Assembly: GCA_003260075.1 (NCBI GenBank)
Contig: QLIY01000267.1
Coordinates: 75,182-139,181 of the forward strand
Reading direction: 5' to 3'
DNA: 64,000 nucleotides
Source of the DNA: Phallusia mammillata
Taxonomy: Eukaryota; Chordata; Ascidiacea; Phlebobranchia; Ascidiidae
Shown here: positions 20,038 through 32,600 of the stretch, piece by piece
Numbering within the stretch: the first letter of the stretch is position 1
Layout: each line of letters opens with the position of its first letter
Translations under genes and position numbers: made by a program
The notes under the pieces: generated by a model
Database searches by the model: none
Told to the model about the DNA's origin: nothing
What the model saw: only the letters and a program-made list of their open reading frames with translations

Positions 20038-21169
20038 ACGGTTTAAAACCGCATTACATGTTTTGTACAGTAAGCACATACATGAACACGCAACTATAAA
20101 ATGACACTGCGTTGGTATTTCTCAAAAGCTTTTCTTTAGATTTTTGCGGTAAAAGTTACTCAACAATCACTGTTACTCAACAATCAGTACATTGTCTCGC
20201 CAAACTAGCACTGGTAAGAAAAAAACCTTACACGTAAAACAGTGTTTGTGTTTCAAATCAAAACAGTGATAAAATATTAATAAAGTTTATCCTTCCTCAT
20301 TCAATTACGTCTTTTGAAGACCGATGTCGATAGTTTGCTCGTTTGGTCCAAAAGTTGAACACATATGCCTGTTTTGTCATTTAAACCTTCATTGCTTTCC
20401 CTGTTTTAATTGGGCTGTGGAAGTAATAGCAGACCAATTTTTCTGTAAAGCAACAGGCTCAACAAAATCAGTTAGATTCAACAAAACCGACTAAACTAGC
20501 TATTTATAACGCGTTTGTTCCATCTATTTGTACTATTCCAATATTTAAAAAAAATTGGTCACATTTTACAAAAGCAGAGTGCTTTCTAAACATCAACCAC
20601 ACTCTTTGGTGTCGGTGATCAGTTTTCTAGAATCTAGAGTACTGTCTCAAAACTTCAAAACCGGTGTCAATCTAACAGCTAAGATTATGTGTAAGGCCAA
20701 AAGGCGATGGTACATAATAACAGCTGAACCTCCCAGAGCTGGCCCAATTTTAAAAGAATGAATGAATCTTGGAAAACTTTACACTATAATGTTTCAGGAG
20801 GCCTGCCCTCTGAGGGATCATTAACCACTGAGTGCGAAACCTGAGTCCAACACTAAACAAAGTTACACGTTAAATGGTATCCAACACCCAGTTTTCTTTT
20901 GTTTCAAAACAATGGTTTTGTGACCACAGGAGGCACATATTCATGCCTGACTGCCAGTGATAGATTTAAGTCGAAACCATTATTTCAGGTGGTCACCTTC
21001 AACGCTTTAAATGCCAAACAGCGAAGTGAAACAACGGCCTTTAAACTGACCCATTCCAGGTCTGAATCAAAAACAAATCCACAGGAACATGTAAAAGTAT
21101 CTAATATTTGCTAAATTAAATCATGTTCGTGCACATAATGGGTAGTCTTTCGTCTGCTTTGGCAGTCAC

Positions 21170-21449
21170 TCGTATGCGTTTTTTATTTGTAGCCAAGCGA
21201 ATATATCTTATGTGATGCCTATTTGTTACAATTTGCAGTAAAAAGCAACTTAATTTCAAATATGTTTGTGGTCTATTTATGTACCGCCTTGAAACATCAT
21301 CAAACCCCCCCCCCTCGTATGCGTTTTTTATTTGTAGCCAAGCGAATATATCTTATGTGATGTCTATTTGTTACAATTTGCACTAAAAAGCAACTTAATT
21401 TCAAATATGTTTGTAGTCTATTTATGTACCGCCTTGAAACATCATCAAA
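21170..21449. repeat. direct duplication joined by C10
   Basis: 21170-21304 and 21315-21449 differ at a few bases; C tract 21305-21314. Confidence 0.85.
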
Positions 21450-21512
21450 AATGTAACACAATATTGTCTATGATACATAATCTCTTTGGATACACACAGA
21501 ATAATAGATCGG

Positions 21513-22029
21513 CTGCGTGTCGCGATTCGATTTTACACGATTGTTGGGCACGTGCGGGATGTCAGTAATTGGCAGACATGACGCCTGACCCCAAATTAAA
21601 TACATCTTTCTTTTGTCCCTGCCCAATACTCAGCTAAGTTTGCGAAGATAACACAAGTGACCGGAAATCGCTAACGTGGACTTACGTTTATTTAAAGGGG
21701 AACTAAAACAAACAACTCTTGTCTTGTAGGTACATATATCTTATCTGTTTTGACCTGTTAAATATGATTGCCCCCCCCCCCCCTGCGTGTCGCGATTCGA
21801 TTTTACACGATTGTTGGGCACGTGCGGGATGCCAGTAATTGGCAGACATGACGTCTGACCCCAAATTAAATACATCTTTCTTTTGTCCCTGCACAATACT
21901 GAGCTGAGTTTGCGAAGATAACACAAGTGACCGGAAATCGCTAACGTGGACTTCGTTTATTTAAAGGGGAACTAAAACAAACAACTTTTGTCTTGTAGGT
22001 ACAGCCTATATCTTGTCTGTTTTGACCTT
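21513..22029. repeat. direct duplication joined by C13
   Basis: 21513-21760 and 21784-22029 are near-identical with scattered substitutions and small indels; C tract 21771-21783. Confidence 0.85.
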
Positions 22030-22312
22030 CCTATAATTGCCATCTTTTGCGTTGGTTTTCAAATTTCAAAGATAGCGCTTCTGTTTAGTATTGTATTGTT
22101 AACACTTGTCATACGCTATAAACACAGTGTTCTCTTTTTTACCCTAGTAACTGGAATTAAAGGTTGTTGCGGATGGTGCAGTGATCAACTTGAAAGCTGT
22201 ATCGAATGCTTTAGCCATAGGCTACCTATTATGTCGGTCGCATTTACCAACGGCTGCGTGTCTGTCATCCTGCCCCCAAAATAAAAAGTCCTGCAGCGCG
22301 ACTGTTTAGAGC

Positions 22313-22420
22313 NTCTTCTTGTTTAGCCTGTAAGTAAAAACAATACGAGAGGATCAAAGCCATGAGTTAAATGTGCTACATGCATTGTCGGTAGATTCAA
22401 ATCTGGCAAAAAATACACTG
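22313..22420 (-). pseudogene. misplaced fragment of BRE1 exon 12 and its upstream intron
   Basis: After an N at 22312, about 107 bases match 28083-28189 with one substitution. They cover the 5' end of a BRE1 exon (encoding AKQEE) plus intron. No other BRE1 sequence is nearby. The N marks a join, so this is most likely a misassembled contig end, not a genomic pseudogene. Confidence 0.8.
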
Positions 22421-22549
22421 GGTTTTTGTATTTATATAGAATAGACCTAACCAACCTTAATGATTCAGCATCCCCGCACCCCCTAGGAACAGTTCTCGTA
22501 TACCAAAAAGGCGGGTTTAACTAGTTTTGAATAACAATATAACACCGAA

Positions 22550-22846
22550 TTACCGGGTCATCAGATATTCCCTTATGACAAGTTATGAGCCAACAAAATC
22601 TATCCTGCAGGGAGATTTGAGATTTTAAATAAGGTTTTAACCTATCGACTCCGCAGCAAAAAAATGTACTATTGGCTGATTGCATTTACTGAACCCCCCC
22701 CCCTTACCGGGTCATCAGATATTCCCTTATGACAAGTTATGAGCCAACAAATTCTATCCTGCAGGGAGATTTGAGATTTTAAATAAGGTTTTAACCTATC
22801 CACTCCGCAGCAAAAAAATGTACTATTGGCTGATTGCATTTACTGA
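22550..22846. repeat. direct duplication joined by C10
   Basis: 22550-22693 and 22704-22846 are near-identical; C tract 22694-22703. Confidence 0.85.
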
Positions 22847-23997
22847 CTCTACCTCGATGTTAAACAGTTTCGACCATCTTGTCTTTTTGGCAACCATTTT
22901 TCCTAGCAACAAATTTTTACTAACACTGTAGGCTACCTGAAAATTATAGCCTACACATAGCAATGCGCTCAAAAACAAATAGGCTGATCACCTGCTCTAG
23001 ATTGCTACAATCTTACTCAAAGTGTCGATTCGCACAGTTGGTTGATTAAACTAATGAGTAAACGTTACAAGTGATTGTGTAAACAATGATTGCCATTCGG
23101 TACGAGATTTCAAGCTGGTGTGTTGATTGATACTTGATATCTTTTAAGTTAGTCTGGGCCAGTAGAAAAACAAATACAACCTTGACACTGTCTAATCATT
23201 AACGTGTAAGTATCGAGTTTGTTGAAAATAGCCACAACTTTACCTTAGCCTGTGTTCAACTAAATATTATATTACAATAGCCAGTAGTAGGCTATACCGT
23301 TTTCAACTGGAGGTATTGCAAACCATCCTGGCGATTTGGCAACTTCATTTCGTTTACTGCATTACTTTGCTTAAGAGTAACAGTAAAATTCATGTAGTTT
23401 TGTTTCGTCTGTTAATGTTGTATAATCTTGAAATTGTTTGTGCTAAATCGTTAACTTACAGGGTAAAAACAGGTGATTTACCAATAACCTGCCTTTATGA
23501 GAACAGACTTGTTGTGCAACCCATTATTATATAATAATAAACGATTTACATTTAAGGAATGTTATAAAATAAAACGAAATATTGATAAATTCGCGGCAAA
23601 GGCTAATAGTTTAGTAGACTATAAGTGTAAAAACGCAAAATTCCAACTAGAGATACATATCAAATGTGTAAATGCAATATTCCCCGTAAACTCGGAATTA
23701 CCTGGATGATTTGGAACGAATCCATTGTTTCGATACAAAATAGGCTACTCGACGCGGACAAAATTACGTTTTTGTTACTCAGTTTTTTAGTTTTTAGTTT
23801 TCTGTCAGTGTTATAAAAACAATTAAACAGGGGCAGATTTAAACAAAAAAACATTTTGGCCTTGACCGAATATAAAAGCACACACTGTTATTGGCTCCCA
23901 TACTTTATTTCTCGCAAGTTGATTTTTCGAAACGATTTTGAAAGAAAACGTCTTAATAACCAAAGCGACAAAACTGTGAGTTTTCCAAGTTTTTTTT

Positions 23998-26545
23998 TCA
24001 TTCAATGTAGATTCGGTGAAAGTCGTTGCCACCAAAGCCAGCATTGCACTTAGGGCATTTTCGTTGTCGGGTCTCATATCTTGTTTTGATGCATTTAATG
24101 CAGAAAACGTGAAAGCATTTGGTGAGAACGGCGTCCTTGTTATTTACGTTGCAGCATGGACAACGAAGCTTTGTCTGAAAAAAAAAGGGTTTTCTTGGTG
24201 TTAACACGTGTTTGTAACTTCGTCACAAATCAGAGGTTCTCAATTGGTGGTCCATGATGACTTTTTTAATGGTCCACAAGACGTGAATTAAAGTTTGTGT
24301 CAAATTGAAGATAGGGTAGTCGCATATAATTTACTGAATATTCAGCGCGAAAAAAGTTTATCCAAGTCATTGGTTATCTCTCCTTAAAATTAAATTGTGT
24401 ATTAAAAAGAATATATTTCAAGCCAACATGCTTGTTGCGAATGTTGTTTTTATCCTTATTTAACAATGGACTGGTCCAAGATATTTATTTAATTAGACTG
24501 GTGGTCCATGGCCTGAAACGAGTTGAGTACCACTGATCTAAATGGATGGAAAGGCAATGAAGCAAGAATACACAATGGTCAGAAATACTGCAGTAAAATT
24601 TCTTTGATAGGTTCAGAGTGGGTAAGAATGTTATTGTAACATTACTTTACTTACAATTGTTTTAACCAATGCTTCTTGTAATGTGTGGAATGCACAATTA
24701 CATAATAAACGTAAACCTAATAACATAACAAACCTTTTATTAAAACGATATTTTATAACACAGCAGGTCAAAATAAACAGAAACACAAGCCACAGCAAAG
24801 AATTGTTAAGAAGAATCAAAAAAACATCTGACCAATAATTGCTCCTTAAGCTGTAGCAAAATTGTACTCGAATTATAAAGATTTTTAGGAAAAATACATT
24901 AGATATTGTGCCTGACAAAAATTGTACACATCAAATCACATAAAAACCTTGTATTCTTTTATTTCCTCCATAAGCACTTCATCAGCACTGTACAATCCTT
25001 CTGTCTTTTTATGCTTTGCAAGCTTCCTTCGTAGCCGTGCTCCATCCTCCTGATAAAAAATTGTTTTGTTACTAGCTTAATACAACAGGGACAAAAGTAG
25101 TTTGGTCAAACCGTCCCAGTACAGAACAAAAGAATTCATTATGTCAGAACTATGTTGATTTGTTCAAAACCAACATCACACAAATGCCCAAAAGTTTAGC
25201 TTAAAAAGCTCTCTTTACTACAAATAAAATGCAAAAAAACCATTACACTTTTATTTGTACCTGTAATCTGCTCAATTTAAAATGCTCTTCCTCCAAACTT
25301 TCAACTTTTCGATCAACTGACTCTTCCAAAATGTTTAAACGCTCCTTTTGCTTCTCCATTTCCTTTTTTGCATCCTCCGTCACTTGAGCCATTTCAACTG
25401 CCTATCATCAGTAACATGTGTACAATACTTTTGTTTTAGTATACTGATACATTTTTAAAGGGAAACATCACATCAAATAACATTGCTTTAAACTTTAAAA
25501 CAAATCAGCACAAAAAAGTAGTATTCTTATCAACAGCTTTGATTTAAAAAACTGAACTCAAACACAAATATTTCAAAAAAAAATAAAAACCTTTCTTTTG
25601 TGAAGATCCATAGCTTGTGATCGGAGCATCAATTCTTTCTCGATTGTGTTCAAACTTGTTTGTAAAGCTCTTTCTTTTTCTTCCAGTCTCCTCACAACCT
25701 GATTTTGTGCCTCAACCTGCAGATGATAAATTGTAGTGAATCAGCGGAAACTGATGAAAATCCACTCTTTCCACCATAATGTGGAAAATATATTTTAATA
25801 GAAATATATCAAGCTTCTAATTAAATTCCGATGATAAGCCCACAGTTTTTTGAGAATTTGTTGGTATTAAGGGAACAAAGACTTTATTAGTCATGTTTGC
25901 AGGGGAAAAAATATGATGAACAAATAGTGCATGTCACAAAATATCTTATTGTGTTAAAAAAGACACATTTGACTGAAGCCCAACACAATGGTTTTATGGT
26001 TAAAACATTGGTTTAATGTCTAACCTGACTGTGTAAGGTCATGGCCTGATCTTGAAGAACAACTTTTTCCTCCTGCAACAATCGCTGCATTTGGTTGGCT
26101 TTGATTCTCTGAAACAATTATAAGAAAAGTACAATAAATAACAACAACTTAAATTTATGTCTTCACAAACCGAAAGTTATTTAAATATTTACCTCTGACA
26201 TAAGTTTAAAGTTTGCATCATCTTTTTCTCGCAACTGCTGCAATAATCTCATGTTCTGTTCTTGCATATCTTCAAATGCTTGCCCTGTGACATCCATTTC
26301 TGATAACAAAGCCTCCTCTTCTTGTTTGGTTGCTGCAACATTTCGTCGCAATTCAGCTATCGTTTCTTCCAAAACCTAAAATTATAGAAAGCGTTCAACC
26401 AAATTTTGTGATTGATGTTGTTTGCAAAATACTGTAGAATCAAAATTGTGATAAAGTTTCACAACAAAAACCTGGGGAAAAAACAACAACATAGTTTTGC
26501 CATAATCTAGAGTAGACTCTTGTCCAGCACATCTATATTTTAACA

Positions 26546-26614
<69 letters not shown>

Positions 26615-29600
26615 CTAATAAATAAATAAAGTAAGCCAGCCCTATTAATTATATATATCTATATAGTTCATCAGAGTTATTTTTTACTTATTAGTTCTTA
26701 TTACTATCCTTCTCATGCAAAAGTTGTTTCTTTCTCTTTTTCTCTATATACAAGAAGCAGTCATAGAAGGTGGGGTTACGAGACATTTATGGCGCATCCA
26801 ACACAGTATGTTAAAAAGTTGGCGAATGGTATGTAGAAGGTTGGCCACCCCTGGTTTAGATAAACAATGACATGGAATGTTAGCAAATACCACCTGCCTT
26901 AAACTAGTACAGCCAATTCACACATTATTAGATGTCATAAGAATCAACATAGTGTCAGTTGTTGTTGCTCAAAACAAACAACAAATTTGTATTCAAATGT
27001 GCCAAAGTTCTTAGGATTCTGTATTTTACTTTATTTGTCCTGAACTAACACATCTGTGGAAAATTAGTTAAAAATGGTATTCCAATCAAGTCATTATACG
27101 ACTGTTATGTTGCTCACAAAACTCCAATTCACCTAAAAAAATGAACAGGGCCAAACAAACCAGTTTAGTCGCAACATAAGTTGGAGCATAAGAATAATGA
27201 CTTTATCTGTATATTTCAGAAGTAAGACATATCATTATCACAGAACCTTAATCTTTCTCATAGTTTCTGCATCTGGACCTCTTGGCATTCTTTGTTCAGC
27301 TCTGTCAGCACGTATCTCCTCTTGTTCTAACAATTTTGATGTTTTCTCTAATTTTTCCTTTGTGGATGCTAGCTCTTCATCAACAATCTTCCCATTTTTC
27401 TCCATAGATGCAACAGTCTCCTTAAGTGTCTTGCATTGATCCTCAAGTTCCTGGAATTGAGACCTCGCATCCTTCTCACTTGCCATGATCTCAGCCTAGA
27501 CAAGAGATAGAGTAAAAACAAAACAAAAATTTTGCATTTACAAAAAAGATGCTCAAATCCATAATTCACACCTTTTCTCTTTGTTCCTTTGACAAACTCT
27601 TGTACATATCCAACAACAGCTTGAGTTCCTTTACCTGATCTTGACTTGATCTGTCAAATAACAAATAGCGAGATTCTTTGGTAAGAAATGTAACAAACAC
27701 TGGTAATTTTTACCAATTTTAAAATGATAACAATTTTGTTCCTACAGATTACACACACATATCAGACAACCAACATACTTTAGTTGAACACTACAGTCAT
27801 CAATTTTTGTCTCCTGATTCTGTAGTTTTTGTTTCAAATCTTCAACTTCTTGAGATGTAAAAGAAGCTTCCTTTTTCAGATCTAAATAAACAAAAAAATC
27901 TTAGCCTAACTTACAGTATTTTTATCAAGTGTTTTGCACCAAATGTTCAAAACTTTTGATGATAAGTTTCTTACCACCTTCAAATGCTTCTTTTTTCACT
28001 TCAGTAAGACAATCTTCACTAGGTTCTGTTTTAATTTCACTTCCATCAGCCTCCTGTTTGATTCCAGCCTGCATTTTCCTTAATTCTTCTTGTTTAGCCT
28101 GTAAGTAAAAACAATACGAGAGGATCAAAGCCATGAGTTAAATGTGCTACGTGCATTGTCGGTAGATTCAAATCTGGCAAAAAATACACACAAAACAACC
28201 AAATTTACACTATATTTAAGTCGTGGCTTTTACCTTCGACAGGTCATTCTGTAGTTCCTTCACCTTCTTTTTGTATCTTTGTATTTCTCCTTTCAGCTGA
28301 CGATTATGGTTTTGTAAACTGTTGATAAGGTGACGCATTTCACGGTTCACCGGCCCTGCTTGTTCATTTGCTGCAAGATTTTGTTCTAATTCAGCATGTA
28401 AAGCTTCATAATCATGACGCACCTGTAAATATTATTTTGTGATAAACCAGACATTTAAAATGCTGATACACTCTATCTAAATCGGAGATTCTCATCCTGG
28501 GGCCATATTTTTGTGTTGTTACACGAGAGTAGTCAGGAGGGACTTCTGCTATTCCAACTTGACAGGTGAACAATGAGAATAAATTAAAGTTAAGTAGGCT
28601 AAAATAAAACAGCAACTTTTTTTCTTACTACTACATGTTTTGACTGCATGGCATTCCCCCCCCCCCCTGCTATTCCAACTTGACAGGTGAACAATGAGAA
28701 TAAATTAAAGTTAAAGAAATTAAAGTTATTAGGCTAAAATAAGACAGCAACTTTTTTTCTTACTACTACATGTTTTGACTGCATGGCATTTACTATGTCA
28801 CTGTTGGTGTATGACTTATGAACCTTTATTATGATGCTGAAGAAAGATTGTAACAATGATACACAGAAAGAGCAACAAATAGCTCTATTTGGAAGGTGGA
28901 AGGTATGAAAAGTCACAGATGGTTCTAATTTTTTTCCCAACAAGGTTATCACAGTACACCAGGCCCATTAAAGGTGTCATACCATATCAGGTTATCAAGA
29001 GGTATTTTACTACCTTTCTGGTGCCCCCCCCCCTGCTGAAGAAAGATTGTAACAATGATACACAGAAAGAGCAACAAATAGTTCTATTTGGTGGAAGGTA
29101 TGAAAAGTCACGGATGGTTCTAATTTTTTTCCCAACAAGGTTATCACAATACACCAGGCCCATTAAAGGTGTCATACCGCACCAGGTTATCAAGAGGTAT
29201 TTTACTACCTTTCTGGATTCAGACATAATAAAATAGTCATAGTAAATATCCCGAAGTATGGGTTTAAGAACCAATCTAAATGGTAAAATGTGCATGTTGC
29301 TTGATTCATTGGGAGATTTGAATACAATAAGTACAAACAATAAATCTACCTTGGCTAAAGTGTCTTCCAGCTGAATAAGTTCATTTCGAAGTTTTTTCTG
29401 GGACTGTAGTTCATCGCACTGCCCGACATATTNAGGTATTTTACTACCTTTCTGGATTCAGACATAATAAAATAGTCATAGTAAATATCCCGAAGTATGG
29501 GTTTAAGAACCAATCTAAATGGTAAAATGTGCATGTTGCTTGATTCATTGGGAGATTTGAATACAATAAGTACAAACAATAAATCTACCTTGGCTAAAGT

Positions 29601-32600
29601 GTCTTCCAGCTGAATAAGTTCATTTCGAAGTTTTTTCTGGGACTGTAGTTCATCGCACTGCATGACATATTTAAAATTTATGTAACAAAAAAATAAACAA
29701 GGTACAATTTTTACTTACGACTTACAAGGTACTTAAAAAATACCCAACAACTACATTTACATGTTATAACAAAGACGAAACGTTTTCAGATATGCCACAT
29801 TATATGATATAACAAATATTGACATAAAATTCCATATTTTTGGTGTCATATGGGATAAGATGAAGTTAAATCGTGCAGGTTACCAACTTAATACAACGGA
29901 GATTAATTTCCATGTTCTTTCACCACAGTTGAAACTGAATGTATGTTTCTATTCGACAGAAACATAAAAAATTTCAAACCAAGGGTTTTTCAAACCTTGT
30001 TTCAACTACTCGCGAAACTAATTTTCAATTTCCAAAATGCCATGTGGCAATAATGAATGCGAAAAAATAACTGGTTGTAACATCAGTGATTGAGTTTTTT
30101 TTGGATACTGGTTTAAACGTAAATAGAAACTAAACAGTACATAAAGCATTATGAACGTTGGTCAGATTGACAATTATGTGACACACCGAGCCCCCCCCCC
30201 GAATGCGAAAAAATAACTGGTTGTAACATCAGTGATTGAGTTTTTTTTTGATACTGGTTTAAACGTAAATAGAAACTCAACAGTCCATAAAGCATTATGA
30301 ACGTTGGTCAGATTGACAATTATGTGACACATCTATTGCAAGTTATGTCAGGCGAACATCTCAGGACACCAATATTTGACAGCAATGCATATCAGAAATA
30401 AATTTAATGTGTTACCTCCATCTGTTCAATTCGTCTGGTGTGTGAAATTCTAGATTGTTGAAGCAGTGCCCTTGACTCATCCAACATAACCTTCATCTGC
30501 ACGCTCTCATGATACAGAACAGAAAATTGGGATTTAAGAGTTTTGTACTCGCTTGTTTGAACTATGAGCGACTCTGGAATGTTCTTCAGCTGTAAAGGAA
30601 ATAAAATCCATTATTTTATGCAGATAATTCCAGCTAACCTGATACCATTTGTTCTGTGGTTAAAGTGGGTGCCAGTATCCCTTTGTTATACTGCACACTA
30701 GAGAATAAATGGGCTACTGGGATCTGCTGGAAAATATCTGGGCAGATAAAAAAGACAAAAAGTAAGTCAGCAACAAGACAAAATTGATGCTATATCTCTT
30801 TGCACCATCAATACAGTACAATCAATATGATGAATTGTTCTGTAGTATTGATAGTAATGACACAAAAAATCACACGTACAATCATGTCAGCTATTTCAGG
30901 CACTAGCGTCTGTGATTTAGGAAATTATTAGATACTCATTGTGAAAAACTAAAGGGACTTTTCTATGTATTACCGATTATCTGCTTTTTTTCTTACATTT
31001 TCCTCATTTGCTCAAAAATAAAATAAGGCATTTTTGAAAACATGGTGTAATACCATTAAAGCAAACAAAAGAAGAGTCAATATTATTACTTCAAAGACAT
31101 TGGTAAAAATGTGTGAGTATTTTTCTTGCACATACATTCACATAAACATGAAGGTTAAAAAGTGTGAGGTAAAAAGATCACCCTGCTTTTTTGTTGCAAG
31201 TTTGCAACTTGAAGTTTAATTTACCCAACAGGGAGTTGCTATTTCTCTCCCCGGGCAAAAAGAAGGTAGGATGATGCCACTAATCTCGCAATAAATGGCA
31301 GATCATTTGGTCAAAATAACTTTGCAAAAGAAGTCCATTATGCTATGAATCTTTTAATAAAAACTATAAAATGAAGCTTTCCTATATATAGCAACTGTTT
31401 AAAATGTTGTGTTTTAGGAATTTGACGTTTATGGCCTGTGCAAATAAAATATTTTGGGGCAATACAGTTAATATGGGCAAATTTAACTAAAAGTTAGAAA
31501 ATGCTTTGAAATACTTATCTGAACTTTTGAGTCAAGTGCTTAAGCATTTTCAATTTTCACATTTAGGAGACATGTGGGTAAATTACATGGATCAACTTGG
31601 GAAAGTTTTATATCACATCATTCACATGCAGAAATTTGATAATAATTAAAGCAATTTATCTTGAACACTAGAAGGGTGGCTCAGCACATATTGCCATTGC
31701 ACATACACTATAACCTATTTTGAAACATTAATATATTCCCTACACTTATTTTATAATGGGTCCCATATCACCCACTGTCTTTTATAACCTTGGTTGTTTC
31801 TGCAAGCAGAAACTCATGGGTCCCCCACACACGCAAAGTTAAAAACAATGCATTTCAAGAGATAACCATCAGTCAGTTTGGTGTTTTAAAAAATATTGTG
31901 GTCAGTTCTTGGCTTAAATAATCATGATATTAACCATGTAAACTACGCAAATCTAATTCAATTAACACATTGTCCTATTTAGTGTTCTATTTATAGGAAA
32001 GAAGGGGTAAATAGTGGCAAAATATAGTAAAATGCAACAATCAACACCTATAAATAGCAAATTGTACAAGCTGTCCAAATTTTATTTAATTCCAAAACTG
32101 TTTAAAACACTCACCCATTTTTAAATGTTCAAGCTATAAACATTAAACACCTAAAAATGACACAATCTACTAACTATCCAAATTGCATCCAATTTCGACA
32201 TTGTTTACAAATTTTACCCATTTTAGGGGTACATGGGGTATATGGTCGGTCTACAGGGTTAAACACAACAATTGACACCTACAAATGACAAATTCTACAA
32301 GCTGTCCAAATTTCAGTTAATTCTAAACTTGTTTAAAAAAATTCACCCATTTTAGGGGGTTAGTGGGGTAATTGATAGGGTTCAACACCCAAAAGTATAA
32401 AACATGAAACCACAATGACCCAATCAACATTAAATGGTGAAAATAACTTTAATAAAGCATGTCGATTTTTACGTCTATTTGGGCCGTTATTTTCACCATT
32501 AAACTTATGAACAGATCCGTATATAGTGTTCCAATCAACATTAATGTAAAATTTTATACAAATCGGCCAATGTTTAAAATTCTGACCACTAGAGGTGTTA

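Larger units (their letters stand above)
19821..23997. other. intergenic, duplicated blocks and a misplaced BRE1 fragment
   Basis: No supportable gene. It holds a 63-base C run (19975-20037), three C-tract duplications, and at 22313-22420 a stray copy of BRE1 sequence. A 98-codon hydrophobic frame at 21988-22284 overlaps a duplicated block and looks accidental. Confidence 0.45.

Noticed and set aside
21988-22284. 98-codon hydrophobic plus-strand frame
   Set aside because: Begins inside a duplicated block and ends by an N join; no homology or splice context. Hydrophobicity follows from T-rich sequence.
28412-28615. Frame extending BRE1 exon 11 upstream
   Set aside because: It runs past a good acceptor (AG before 28422) and into a duplicated intronic block.
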